Assembly (NCBI RefSeq): GCF_036173125.1
Contig: NZ_CP108054.1
Coordinates: 1,674,001-1,738,000 of the forward strand
DNA from: Streptomyces sp. NBC_00286
Lineage (GTDB): Bacteria; Actinomycetota; Actinomycetes; Streptomycetales; Streptomycetaceae
Length of the DNA: 64,000 nt
Reading direction: 5' to 3'
The position numbers and the translations under genes are program-made. Shown piece by piece: positions 44,615 to 53,790 of the stretch (positions are counted from its first letter, which is position 1; each line of letters opens with the position of its first letter). Below the pieces are notes generated by a model. It saw only the letters and a list, made by a program, of their open reading frames with translations. It was not told the DNA's origin and did no database searches.

Positions 44615-45960
44615 CGCCCCTCCCCCGACAGCCCTCGCGGAACCCGCGGCTCCTGCGGCTCCCGCGCGCCCAGCTCACCGAATTCAGCCGCCGCCACGGA
44701 CGCACCAGGTGGATCCGAAGCGCCCAACGCACCGGAAGCACCCGAGGCACCACAGGCTCCAGAAGCACCCAATGGAGCCGAGGCATGACCGGACGCACCG
44801 GAAGCACCCAACGCACCCAACCGCCCTCCAAACCCCACCAGTTCCGCGTACTGCTCCCCCAACGCCGAAGGCCCGTCACCCACCGGATCCTTGAAATAGA
44901 AGCCCAGCTCGCCCAACGGACCCGACAGACCCACCTCCTGGGCCCGTGCCACCAAGCGCACCAAATCCAGGACCAGGGGCGCTGCGAGGGCGGAGTCGCA
45001 GCCCTGCCACGTCGTCTGGAGGATCATGCGGGTGCCGAGGAAGCCGTCGAAGGCGATGTGGTCCCAGGCGGTCTTCCAGTCGCCGAGGGCCGGTACGTCG
45101 TCGATGTGGACCTCGCCCTCGGGGACCGCGGCGAGGGTGTCGGCCAGGACGCGTTCCTTGCCGGCGTTCTTCGCGGCCGCGGCAGCGGGGTCGGACAGGG
45201 CCGCTCCGTCTCCGCCGCCGAGCAGGTTTGTGCCGGACCAGGCGCGGACCGTCAGCGCGCGCTGCGCGAACATCGGGCCCAGTACCGAGCGCAGCAGGGT
45301 CTGGCCGGTTTTGCCGTCACGGCCGGCGTACGGCAGACCGGACGCGGCGGCGGCTGACGCCAGCGCCGGGTGGTGGAGACCCGTGGAGGGGGTGAAGTTG
45401 ACGTACGGGCAGCCGGCCCGCAGCGCCGCGGCCGCGTAGAGCGAGCTTGGGGGTAGTTCGGTGCTGTCCGGGGCCGGTTCCGTGGAGGCGACGTTCACGA
45501 CCACCGCCCGGGCGAGGCCGTGGCGGCGTACGAAGTCACGCATGTCCGCGGCGAAGGCGGCGACGAGTTCCTCCGTGTCCCGGGTGTCGCCGGGGACTGG
45601 GCCGCCCGGCCTGATCTCCCGGTCCGCGGTGGCGAGTTCGGCGCCCACGGCTGTCGGGAGGCCGTGCAGCAGGACGCCCCCGGCGGCCAGTGCCTCAGCG
45701 CGCTTGGGCAGGGGGCAGTCCATCGTGTCGTGGCCGCCGAAGACGAGGGACGACAACGCCGGCAGTCCGGAGCCGGAGAAGGGGTCGGTCTCGGTGACCA
45801 TGCCCGTCGGAGGATGCAGGCCCGCGGTCATGGCCGCGCAGCCCGCGACAACGGTCGTGGCGACGGAACCGCGCGCTCCGATCAGCCACACGCCCACCCG
45901 TGACTCGGGCACCCGCGACTCGGACATCCGTGACTCGGAAGGGGACGGTTCGACGGACAT
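44611..45960 (-). CDS. Inositol-3-phosphate synthase family protein
   Basis: A 449-aa protein with an N-terminal Rossmann motif VGVWLIGARGSVATTVVAG and the inositol-phosphate-synthase-like signatures SLYAAAALRAGCPYVNFTPS, GRDGKTGQTLLRSVLGPMF and DDVPALGDWKTAWDHIAFDG. The start at 45960 is set by AAGGAGG six bases upstream. The C-terminal 80 residues are Gly/Ala/Ser repeats (LGASGACGASGASGALGAS). It overlaps the TIM-barrel gene by ATGA and so opens the coupled ebo cluster. Family members cyclise glucose-6-phosphate, but this branch may act on a different sugar phosphate. Confidence 0.87.
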   Translation of the reverse strand: MSVEPSPSESRMSESRVPESRVGVWLIGARGSVATTVVAGCAAMTAGLHPPTGMVTETDPFSGSGLPALSSLVFGGHDTMDCPLPKRAEALAAGGVLLHGLPTAVGAELATADREIRPGGPVPGDTRDTEELVAAFAADMRDFVRRHGLARAVVVNVASTEPAPDSTELPPSSLYAAAALRAGCPYVNFTPSTGLHHPALASAAAASGLPYAGRDGKTGQTLLRSVLGPMFAQRALTVRAWSGTNLLGGGDGAALSDPAAAAAKNAGKERVLADTLAAVPEGEVHIDDVPALGDWKTAWDHIAFDGFLGTRMILQTTWQGCDSALAAPLVLDLVRLVARAQEVGLSGPLGELGFYFKDPVGDGPSALGEQYAELVGFGGRLGALGASGASGHASAPLGASGACGASGASGALGASDPPGASVAAAEFGELGAREPQEPRVPRGLSGEGR

Positions 45961-46086
45961 GGTCAGCCTCCTTGTCATACGCGAACCAGACGGGCCGTAC
46001 GCAAACCAAACGGCCGTACAGAACCGGAGATGAGAAGAACAGGAAAGACGGCGGGCGGGGGTCCGGCGTCCCCCGCCCGCCGCCGC

Positions 46087-47496
46087 TCAATCGCCCTGCG
46101 CAGCAGATCGCGCGGGCAGTTCCTTGATCCGGATGTCGCGGAAGGACACCTGGTCTTCGGCACCGTGGTTCTGGATGCCGATATGACCGTCGCGCAGGCT
46201 GCGCACCGGATCGGTGTTGGTGAAATCGTTGATCTTCACGCCGTTGAGATAGACGCGGAGCCGTTCGCCCTCCACACGGATCTCGTACGTGTTCCACTCC
46301 CCCGGCGGGTTCAGCGCACGGTCGCGCTTCTTGATGTCGGCGGACTGGAAGCTGTACACGGCCCCAGTGGTGCGATCGGGGGCGTCGGTCGCGTCGATCT
46401 GGATCTCGTACCCGTTGTTGACGGCAGACCAGGGATCGTCGGAGGCCGGGAAGCCCACGAAGACACCGGAGTTGTCGTCACCGGAGGCACTCGCCATCTT
46501 CCAGTCGAGCTTCAGCGAGTACGAACCGAACCCCGAGGCGCCGTACCAGAGCATGCCCAGGCCACCCACCGACGTCAGCGTGCCGTCGTCACCCAGCGTG
46601 AACGAGCCCGGCCCCGCCTGCTTCCAGGCGGAGAGTGACGCCTCAGTGCCGTCGAAGAGCTGCCGGTAACCGTTCTCCGGACGGCAGTCGGCCTCCGCGG
46701 CCCCGATCGCCCAGCGGAGTCCGCCCAGCAGGTGCTGCCGGACGGCGGGGTCGGCGTACGACTCCTTGGTGTGGCCGACGCCGGTGTAGAAGGCGCGGCC
46801 GCCCTGATAGTTCTGGCACCACGCAATCGGATGATCGCCGTTCATCGTGCCGCCGGTGTACGACGACTCGTCGAGCGAGGCCAGGACATGGGTGCGTTCC
46901 CGGGGGTTGGAGCGGTAGTCGTACCACTCGTCCGTACGCTTCCAGGACTCCGGGAGATGCGCGGTGGCCGGATGCGCATGGTCCTCGACCTCGATCCGTG
47001 CGGCCTGGATCGCCGGGTGCGACTTGAAGTAGGCGCCCACCAGGCCGCCGTAGAAGGACCAGTCGTACTCGGTGTCGGCGGCGGCGTGGATGCCCACGTA
47101 GCCGCCCCCGCGCTGGATGTAGCCCTCGAAGGCCTTCTGCTGGCCCGCGTTGAGCACATCGCCGGTGGTGGACAGGAACACGACGGCGTCGTACTTGGCG
47201 AGGTTGCGGGACGTGAAGGCTGCCCCGTTCTCCGTCGCGTCCACGGCGAATCCGTTCGCGGCGCCGAGGTCCTTCACCGCGGCGATCCCCTCCGGGATGG
47301 AGTCGTGCCGGAACCCGGCGGTCTTGGAGAACACCAGCACCCGGCCGTCCGCACGACCCTTGACGTCAGCCTCCTTCGACTCAGCCTGCTGCCCATCAGG
47401 CCCTTCAGGCCCCTTGGACGCGGCCGGCCCCGACACACACCCGATGAGCAGGGCGGCGCCCAACAGCGCGGTCACCGTTCTGCCTGTTGCTCGCAT
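46087..47496 (-). CDS. Lipoprotein with ThuA-like and DUF1080 (3-keto-disaccharide hydrolase) domains
   Basis: A 469-aa lipoprotein. The lipobox LLIGC has the lipidated Cys at 20. The ThuA-like domain spans about residues 50-265 (VLVFSKTAGFRHDSIPEGIA, GYIQRGGGYVGIHAAADTEY, AWCQNYQGGRAFYTGVGHT). The DUF1080 jelly-roll follows at 272-460 (YRQLFDGTEASLSAWK, DNSGVFVGFP, WNTYEIRVEGERLRVYLNG). DUF1080 members hydrolyse 3-keto-glycosides, and ThuA proteins act with Gfo/Idh dehydrogenases on trehalose-type sugars. It lies 14 bp after the sugar-dehydrogenase gene and is probably co-transcribed with it. Confidence 0.9.
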   Translation of the reverse strand: MRATGRTVTALLGAALLIGCVSGPAASKGPEGPDGQQAESKEADVKGRADGRVLVFSKTAGFRHDSIPEGIAAVKDLGAANGFAVDATENGAAFTSRNLAKYDAVVFLSTTGDVLNAGQQKAFEGYIQRGGGYVGIHAAADTEYDWSFYGGLVGAYFKSHPAIQAARIEVEDHAHPATAHLPESWKRTDEWYDYRSNPRERTHVLASLDESSYTGGTMNGDHPIAWCQNYQGGRAFYTGVGHTKESYADPAVRQHLLGGLRWAIGAAEADCRPENGYRQLFDGTEASLSAWKQAGPGSFTLGDDGTLTSVGGLGMLWYGASGFGSYSLKLDWKMASASGDDNSGVFVGFPASDDPWSAVNNGYEIQIDATDAPDRTTGAVYSFQSADIKKRDRALNPPGEWNTYEIRVEGERLRVYLNGVKINDFTNTDPVRSLRDGHIGIQNHGAEDQVSFRDIRIKELPARSAAQGD

Positions 47497-47510
47497 CGCG
47501 TCGCCCTCCC

Positions 47511-50030
47511 TCAGCCGGTCGTGAACGTGAAGTCGTCGACCTCGTACAGCGCTCCGGTGCCACGCCCCTTGAACACGAGGTAGAGCGTGGTCGTCCCGCG
47601 CGGTGCGCCCTTCAGGGACGTACTGACGTCCTGGTACTTCTCCGAGCCGCCCGTCACCGGAACGGTCGCCGTGCCGAGCAGACGCCCCTTGGGCGAGCCC
47701 GCGCGGATCTCGAGCTTTCCGCCCGCGCCCTCGGAGGCGACGCGTGCCGTGAGCTTCTTGGCGTTGCTCAGGACGTAGGGCTCGAAGGAGATCCAGTCGC
47801 CGTTGTTGATGTCGCCGACGGTCTCACCGCCGTGCGCGGTGGCACGTGTCTGCACCTTGGTTCCCGAGGCCTTCCCGAAGTGCTCGGCCTGGCGGTGCTT
47901 GGGCTGGACGACGCCCTGGTCGTGGCTGGTGAGCGCCTCCTGGCCGCCGCCACCGCCGTCGGTGTACTCCGCGTCGAAGACGCCGAAGATGTTCGCGTCC
48001 TCGTCATGGCCGCCGTCGGCGCTGGTCTGGATGGTGCCGGTGCAGCCGTTCGCCGAGGTCACCGGGTGACCGTGGCTGTCGTGGCCGAGGATGAAGGTGA
48101 CCTTCACCTTGGCACAATCGATGGTCCCGTCCTCCGGATCGGTGACCTTCACCTTGAACGGCACGGCGTCCCCGAAGCTGAACAGCTGCCCGTCACGCGG
48201 CAGTTCCAGGGTCACCTTCGGCGCCGTGTTGCCCACCACGACCTGCACACTGGAGCTGCCGGTGCGGCCGCCGGGGTCCTTGGCCGTCAGCGTCGCTGTG
48301 TATGTCCCGTTCTTCCTGTACTTGTGCGTGGGGTTCGCCGACGTGGACTTGCCGCCGTCGCCGAAGTCCCAGCTGTACGTGAGGGAGTCGCCGTCGGCGT
48401 CACTGGTGCCGGCGGAGGAGAACTTCACCTTCAGCGGTGCCTGTCCTGACGTACGGTCGGCCGCGGCCTGTGCCACGGGTGAGTGTCCGTCGGTGGCGTT
48501 CTCGATCCGGTACAGCGCGGAGTTCTCGTCGCCGCCGAACCAGGCCAGGCCGTAGTCGAGGACGTACAGCGCGCCGTCCGGGCCGAAGGCCATGTCCATC
48601 ACCTGGGTGCCGGTCCACGGTATGTCGTTGATGGCCTGCACGGTGCCGTCGGCGTCCGAGGTGATCCGCTTGATCCAGCGGCGGCCGAACTCCCCGGCGA
48701 AGAAGTCCCCGTCGTATGCCTCGGGGAATTTGACCGGCGAGTCGAGGTTCGGGTCGTAGTGGTAGACCGGGCCGCCCATCGGGGACTCGGAGCCGTCACC
48801 GAATTCCGGGACGGACGCGCCGTCGTACGGGATCCACGCGGGCTGCGCCGGAGGCAGGTCGGTCAGGCCGGTGTTGTTCGGCGAGGTGTTCTTGGGGGCG
48901 GCGCAGTCGAATGCCGCTCCGGAAGCGCCGGTTGCGAAGTCGTAGTCGACGTAGGCGTCGTTGTCGCCGGTGCAGTACGGCCAGCCGAAGTTGCCGGGCT
49001 CGGTGATGCGGGCGAACTCGACCTGGCCTGCGGGACCACGGGCCGGGTCGGCGGCTCCTGCGTCGGGGCCGTACTCACCCACGTACAGAATCCCCGTCTC
49101 CTTGTCGACGCTGAAGCGGAACGGGTTGCGCAGGCCCATCGCGTAGATCTCGGGGCGCGTCTTGTCCGTGCCGGGGGCGAAGAGGTTGCCGTCGGGGATG
49201 GCGTAGGAGCCGTCGGCGTTCACCTTGATGCGGAGGATCTTGCCGCGCAGGTCGTTGGTGTTGCCGGCCGTGCGCTGGGCGTCGAAGGCCGGGTTGCGGT
49301 TCGCGCGCTCGTCGATGGGGGTGAAGCCGTCAGACTGGAACGGGTTGGAGTCGTCGCCGGTCGACAGATACAGGTTCCCCGCCGCGTCGAAGTCGATGTC
49401 GCCGCCGACGTGGCAGCAGATGCCGCGGGTCGCCGGGACGTCGAGGATCTTCGTCTCGCTGGCCTTGTCGAGGGTGCCGTCGGCGTTGAGGACGAAGCGG
49501 GAGAGCCGGTTGACGCCGTCGAAGGGCGCGAAGTCGGCGGCGGTGCCCGTCTCGGGGGCGTCGCCCGCCGGGGTGTTCATCGGCGGGGCGTAGTAAAGGT
49601 AGATGAAGCGGTTGTCGGCGAAGTCGGGGTCGACGCCGATGCCCTGCAGGCCTTCCTCGTCGTGCGCGTACACGTCGAGTTTGCCCGCGAGCTTCGTGGT
49701 GCCCGCGGCGTCGGTGATCCGCAGCTCCCCGTCGCGCGAGGTGTGCAGGACCGAGCGGTCCGGGAGGACGGCGAGCGACATGGGCTCACCGGTCTCGGGT
49801 TCGCCCTTGGCGAGGGTGACCTGCTGGAAGTCCTCGGCCTTGGGCTCGGCCGCGGGCTCAGCAGCCGCCGGGGTGCCACCCGGGTCGGCGACGGCCGCGC
49901 CCGCCGCTGGGGCGGTGAGGCCGAGTGAGGCGCCCGCGAGCAGCAGACCGCTCAGCAACGCGAGGGCCCCACGAAGTCTCGGGCGTCTGGTGTGGCTTCT
50001 GGTGTTCCTGTTTCTGACATGCGGGTGCAC
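47511..50030 (-). CDS. Secreted PQQ-type sugar dehydrogenase-like protein with PKD and carbohydrate-binding domains
   Basis: An 839-aa exported protein. The GTG at 50030 has GGAGG six bases upstream and gives a clean signal peptide (RRPRLRGALALLSGLLLAGA). The six-bladed GSDH/HHIP-like propeller covers about residues 65-490 (DEEGLQGIGVDPDFADNRFI, TRGICCHVGGDIDFDAAGNL, TGDDSNPF, RGKILRIKVNADGSY, MGLRNPFRFSVD). A PKD domain (SSAGTSDADGDSLTYSWDFG) and a C-terminal carbohydrate-binding-module-like region follow. It could oxidise sugars outside the cell, or simply bind them. Earlier in-frame starts to 50093 lack an SD. Confidence 0.9.
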   Translation of the reverse strand: MHPHVRNRNTRSHTRRPRLRGALALLSGLLLAGASLGLTAPAAGAAVADPGGTPAAAEPAAEPKAEDFQQVTLAKGEPETGEPMSLAVLPDRSVLHTSRDGELRITDAAGTTKLAGKLDVYAHDEEGLQGIGVDPDFADNRFIYLYYAPPMNTPAGDAPETGTAADFAPFDGVNRLSRFVLNADGTLDKASETKILDVPATRGICCHVGGDIDFDAAGNLYLSTGDDSNPFQSDGFTPIDERANRNPAFDAQRTAGNTNDLRGKILRIKVNADGSYAIPDGNLFAPGTDKTRPEIYAMGLRNPFRFSVDKETGILYVGEYGPDAGAADPARGPAGQVEFARITEPGNFGWPYCTGDNDAYVDYDFATGASGAAFDCAAPKNTSPNNTGLTDLPPAQPAWIPYDGASVPEFGDGSESPMGGPVYHYDPNLDSPVKFPEAYDGDFFAGEFGRRWIKRITSDADGTVQAINDIPWTGTQVMDMAFGPDGALYVLDYGLAWFGGDENSALYRIENATDGHSPVAQAAADRTSGQAPLKVKFSSAGTSDADGDSLTYSWDFGDGGKSTSANPTHKYRKNGTYTATLTAKDPGGRTGSSSVQVVVGNTAPKVTLELPRDGQLFSFGDAVPFKVKVTDPEDGTIDCAKVKVTFILGHDSHGHPVTSANGCTGTIQTSADGGHDEDANIFGVFDAEYTDGGGGGQEALTSHDQGVVQPKHRQAEHFGKASGTKVQTRATAHGGETVGDINNGDWISFEPYVLSNAKKLTARVASEGAGGKLEIRAGSPKGRLLGTATVPVTGGSEKYQDVSTSLKGAPRGTTTLYLVFKGRGTGALYEVDDFTFTTG

Positions 50031-50114
50031 GAATTGCCTCCACGATGGGGCCGGTCGTACGGGTGTGTGCGGAACGCCGGGGTGCGCCGTCACCCCGGAG
50101 GTGTGCCAGAAAGA

Positions 50115-51119
50115 TCAGTCGTTGCCGCCGAACGCCGCGTCGAAGGACGCCGTCGGCGGCTCGAAGTCGTACGCCTTGAGCCGGGTGAGTGCCTCAGGCG
50201 CTCCCTGGAGGCGGTCCATGCCCGCGTCCTCCCACTCGACCGAGATGGGGCCCTTGTAGTCGATGGAGCGCAGCATCCGGAACACGTCCTCCCACGGGAC
50301 GTCGCCGTGACCTGCGGACACGAAGTCCCAGCCGCGGCGCGGGTCGCCCCAGGGCAGATGCGAGCCGAGTCGGCCGTTGCGGCCGTCGAGGCGCTTGCGC
50401 GCTTCCTTGCAGTCGACGTGGTAGATCCGGTCGCGGAAGTCCCACAGGAAGCCGACCGGGTCGAGGTCCTGCCAGACGAAGTGCGAGGGGTCGAAGTTCA
50501 GCCCGAAGGCCGGGCGGTGGTCAACTGCCTCCAGCGCGCGCTGAGTTGTCCAGTAGTCGTACGCGATCTCGCTCGGGTGGACCTCGTGGGCGAACCGCAC
50601 GCCCTCGTGGTCGAAGACGTCGAGGATCGGGTTCCAGCGCAGCGCGAAGTCCTCGTAGCCACGCTCGATCATCGACTCGGGGGCGGGCGGGAACATCGCG
50701 ACCAGGTGCCAGATCGCGGACCCCGTGAAGCCGATGACGGTGTCGACGCCGAAGGCCGCCGCCGCGCGCGCGGTGTCGGCGATCTCGGACGCCGCCCGCT
50801 GTCGTACGCCTTCCGCCTCGCCGTCGCCCCAGATACGGGCCGGGAGGATCGCCTGGTGGCGTTCGTCGATGATGGCGTCGCAGACCGCCTGGCCGACCAG
50901 ATGGTTGGAGATGGCCCAGCACTTCAGGCCGTACTTGTCGAGCAGTTGGTGCCTGGAATCGAGGTACGAGGAATCGGCGAGTGCCTTGTCGACCTCGAAG
51001 TGGTCGCCCCAGCAGGCGAGTTCGAGCCCGTCGTAGCCGAAGTCGCGGGCGAGCCTGCAGACCTCCTCGAGCGGCAGGTCGGCCCACTGGCCGGTGAAGA
51101 GCGTGAAGTTGCGCGGCAT
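50115..51119 (-). CDS. Sugar phosphate isomerase/epimerase (cytosolic TIM barrel)
   Basis: A 334-aa xylose-isomerase-like TIM barrel without a signal peptide. [61 protein letters not shown] and [14 protein letters not shown] give the Glu/Asp/His metal-site pattern. It lies 13 bp downstream of the Gfo/Idh/MocA gene. Dehydrogenase-isomerase pairs of this kind process inositols, C-glycosides or 3-keto-sugars. The exact substrate cannot be read from sequence. Confidence 0.9.
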   Translation of the reverse strand: MPRNFTLFTGQWADLPLEEVCRLARDFGYDGLELACWGDHFEVDKALADSSYLDSRHQLLDKYGLKCWAISNHLVGQAVCDAIIDERHQAILPARIWGDGEAEGVRQRAASEIADTARAAAAFGVDTVIGFTGSAIWHLVAMFPPAPESMIERGYEDFALRWNPILDVFDHEGVRFAHEVHPSEIAYDYWTTQRALEAVDHRPAFGLNFDPSHFVWQDLDPVGFLWDFRDRIYHVDCKEARKRLDGRNGRLGSHLPWGDPRRGWDFVSAGHGDVPWEDVFRMLRSIDYKGPISVEWEDAGMDRLQGAPEALTRLKAYDFEPPTASFDAAFGGND

Positions 51120-51132
51120 GGAACGGCCCTCC

Positions 51133-52383
51133 TCAACTCGCGATGGGTGTGTATACGGAGTTCTTCGCGGCGCTCTCTTCGACGGCCGCGAGTACGCGCT
51201 GCACCTGCAGTCCGTCGGCGAAGGACGGCACCGGTGCGCGGCCCTCGGCGATGGCGGTCACCAGGTCGCGGGCCTGGTGGACGAAGGTGTGCTCGTAGCC
51301 GAGGCCGTGACCGGGCGGCCACCAGGCCTCCAGGTAGGGGTGATCGGGCTCGGTGACGAGGATGCGGCGGAAGCCGGCGTGGGTGCCGGGCTCGCGGTGG
51401 TCGTGGTACTCGAGTTCGTTGAGCCGTTCCAGGTCGAAGGCCAACGAGCCGTGTTCACCGTTCAGTTCGATACGCAGGGCGTTCTTGCGGCCGGTGGCGT
51501 ACCGGGTGGCCTCGAAGGAGGCGAGCGCGCCGGAGGCGAACCGGCCGGTGAACAGGGCGGCGTCGTCCACGGTGACCGGGCCGGATCCGTTGGCCGAGAC
51601 GGCGGACAGTCCGCTGGTCGGTCCGCCGGGCAGCGGCCGCTCCCGTACGAAGGTCTCGGTCAGCGCCGACACTCCGACGACCGGCTCGCCCACCATGTAC
51701 TGCGCGAGGTCGACGATGTGCGCGCCCAGGTCGCCGAGCGCGCCCGAGCCCGCCGTCTCCTTGCGCAGCCGCCAGGTCAGTGGGAACTGCGGGTCCACCA
51801 GCCAGTCCTGAAGGTACGTCACCCGTACGTGGCGCAGGGCGCCCAACCGTCCCTCGGCGACCATCTTCCGGGCCAGCGAAGTCGCGGGCACGCGGCGGTA
51901 GTTGAAGCCGACCATCGCCACCTGGCCGCGTGCAGCTGCGGCTTCGGCGGCCTCGGTCATCGCCTCGGCCTCCTCCACCGTGTTGGCGAGGGGCTTCTCG
52001 CACAGCACGTGCTTGCCCGCGGCCAGTGCGGCAAGGGCGATCTCGGCGTGGCTGTCGCCGGGCGTGCAGATGTCGACGAGGTCGACGTCGTCCCGGGTGA
52101 TCAGCGCCCGCCAGTCGGTCTCGGCCGCCGCCCAGCCGAGCCGGTCGGCCGCCGCGCGTACGGCCTGTCCGTCGCGGCCGCAGACGGCGGCGAGGACGGG
52201 GTGGCGGGGCAGGTCGAAGACGCGGCCCACTGTGCGCCAGCCTTGGGAGTGAGCGGCGCCCATGAATGCGTATCCGACCATGCCAACGCCTAGCGGCGGC
52301 TTCTCGGCCACCGGGCTCTGGGCCGTGGGCTTCTCGACCGCTGCCCCGGCCTCTGCCTCGTCGGGCTGCTGCGGCTGTCCCAT
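51133..52383 (-). CDS. Gfo/Idh/MocA family NAD(P)-dependent oxidoreductase
   Basis: A 416-aa dehydrogenase with a Gln/Ala-rich lead of about 30 residues. The Rossmann part is [19 protein letters not shown], followed by [20 protein letters not shown] and the catalytic-loop motif [18 protein letters not shown] (EKP). The C-terminal alpha/beta domain includes [19 protein letters not shown]. It oxidises a sugar or cyclitol hydroxyl using NAD(P). It is followed closely by the TIM-barrel gene and preceded by the sugar importer, which suggests that it acts on the imported sugar. Confidence 0.93.
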   Translation of the reverse strand: MGQPQQPDEAEAGAAVEKPTAQSPVAEKPPLGVGMVGYAFMGAAHSQGWRTVGRVFDLPRHPVLAAVCGRDGQAVRAAADRLGWAAAETDWRALITRDDVDLVDICTPGDSHAEIALAALAAGKHVLCEKPLANTVEEAEAMTEAAEAAAARGQVAMVGFNYRRVPATSLARKMVAEGRLGALRHVRVTYLQDWLVDPQFPLTWRLRKETAGSGALGDLGAHIVDLAQYMVGEPVVGVSALTETFVRERPLPGGPTSGLSAVSANGSGPVTVDDAALFTGRFASGALASFEATRYATGRKNALRIELNGEHGSLAFDLERLNELEYHDHREPGTHAGFRRILVTEPDHPYLEAWWPPGHGLGYEHTFVHQARDLVTAIAEGRAPVPSFADGLQVQRVLAAVEESAAKNSVYTPIAS

Positions 52384-52516
52384 GCGGGAGTCCTCCTCGT
52401 GTCGTAGCGCGGTGGGGGGTATGAGCGGGCGCTCCGCGGGTGGTGCAGTCGACTATCTGCGGGTCCGTTGTGGCTGGTCGCGCCCGCGCGGCGGAGCCGC
52501 ACAGTGATACAGCCCC

Positions 52517-52578
52517 GCGCCCCTTACGGGGCGCTGGTGGAGCCGCATCTTCACAGCCCGCGCCCCTGAACGGGGCGC
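52517..52578. repeat. Two GCGCCCC/GGGGCGC hairpins
   Basis: GCGCCCC-TTAC-GGGGCGC (52517-52534) and GCGCCCC-TGAAC-GGGGCGC (52560-52578) share arms and the flanking AGCC(C) sequence, and resemble the palindromic intergenic repeats frequent in Streptomyces. They lie between the binding-protein gene and the dehydrogenase gene and could cause partial termination, keeping the importer transcript more abundant. Confidence 0.65.
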
Positions 52579-52600
52579 GCCCTCGAACCCGGTGGACACG

Positions 52601-53638
52601 TCACTTGAACCCCGTGGACATGTACTGATCGACGTTCTCCTTGTCGACGACTGCCGAGTAGAGCGTCAGGGATGCCGGGATCTCGAACTCCGCCAGGCCG
52701 CCCACGCCCTTGCCCTGGCCCAGGGCGCGGGCCAGGTCGATCGCCGATGCGGCCATCGTCGGCGGGTAGAGGACGGTGGCCTTGAGGACGCCGTCGTCTG
52801 CCTTGATCGCCTGGAAGGCGGACAGTGCGCCCGCGCCGCCGACCATCAGGAAGTCGTCGCGGCCGGCCTGGTCGATGGCGCGCAGGGCGCCCACGCCCTG
52901 GTCGTCGTCGTGGTTCCACAGGGCGTCGAACTTCGACTGGGCCTGGAGGAGTTGGGACATCTTGGCCTGGCCCGACTCGACGGTGAAGTCGGCGGCCTGC
53001 CGGGCGACCTTCTTGATGTTCGGGTAGTTCTTCAGGGCCGCGTCGAAGCCCTGCGTACGCTGCTGGGTCAGCTCCAGGTTGTCGAGGCCGGCGAGTTCGA
53101 TGACGCGGGCGTTCTTCTTGTCCTTGAGCTTCTCGCCGATGTAGTGACCGGCGTTCAGGCCCATGCCGTAGTTGTCGCCGCCGATCCAACAGCGGTACGC
53201 CTGCGGGGAGTTGAAGATCCGGTCGAGGTTGACGACGGGAATGCCGGCGCGCATGGCCTGGAGCCCGACCTGGGTGAGCGCCTTGCCGTCGGCGGGCAGG
53301 ATCACCAGGACGTCGACCTTCTTGTTGATCAGGGTCTCGATCTGGCCGATCTGCGCGGCGGTGTCGTTGGAGCCCTCGGTGATCTCCAGCGTGACGTCCT
53401 TGTACTTCTTCGCCCGGCTCTTGGCGTTCTCGTTGATCGCGTTCAGCCAGCCGTGGTCGGCCTGCGGTCCTGCGAAGCCGATGGTGACCTGCTTGCCGGG
53501 CTTGTCGTCGGCGGCGGGCTGGTCGTTGGAGGCCGGCTCGTCGCTGGACTCGTTACTCGTGCAACCGGCGAGCAGGGCGCCGGCCCCGACGGCGGCGGTG
53601 CCGAAGAGCAGTCCTCTGCGGCTGGTGAGCTCTGGCAT
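52601..53638 (-). CDS. Sugar ABC transporter substrate-binding lipoprotein (RbsB-like)
   Basis: A 345-aa periplasmic-binding-type lipoprotein. TSRRGLLFG and LLAGC (Cys26) make a Tat-like lipoprotein signal. The mature part is a two-lobed sugar-binding fold (QVTIGFAGPQADHGWLNAIN, VDVLVILPADGKALTQVG, DALWNHDDDQGVGALRAIDQ). It captures a monosaccharide or cyclitol for the permease and ATPase encoded upstream in the operon. Twin-lobed family 1 binding proteins of this type bind ribose, xylose, inositol or galactose. Confidence 0.93.
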   Translation of the reverse strand: MPELTSRRGLLFGTAAVGAGALLAGCTSNESSDEPASNDQPAADDKPGKQVTIGFAGPQADHGWLNAINENAKSRAKKYKDVTLEITEGSNDTAAQIGQIETLINKKVDVLVILPADGKALTQVGLQAMRAGIPVVNLDRIFNSPQAYRCWIGGDNYGMGLNAGHYIGEKLKDKKNARVIELAGLDNLELTQQRTQGFDAALKNYPNIKKVARQAADFTVESGQAKMSQLLQAQSKFDALWNHDDDQGVGALRAIDQAGRDDFLMVGGAGALSAFQAIKADDGVLKATVLYPPTMAASAIDLARALGQGKGVGGLAEFEIPASLTLYSAVVDKENVDQYMSTGFK

Positions 53639-53669
53639 GGCGGTGGACCCTTCCGTGAAGGACGTGCGA

Positions 53670-53790
53670 AACGGCTCAAGTCGTGATGGCGCTACGGCCT
53701 CAAGACGTGCTGGCGGTACTGGAGTCAGGTCGTGCTGGCGATGCTGGAGTCAGGTCGTGGATGCCGTACGGGCGTTAAGTCGTATGTGCG
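53670..53790. repeat. Degenerate tandem repeat between permease and binding-protein genes
   Basis: About four imperfect copies of a 24-27 bp unit built on CTGGAGTCAGGTCGTGCTGG fill the intergenic space and reach the permease stop region. No reading frame or hairpin stands out. Confidence 0.55.
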
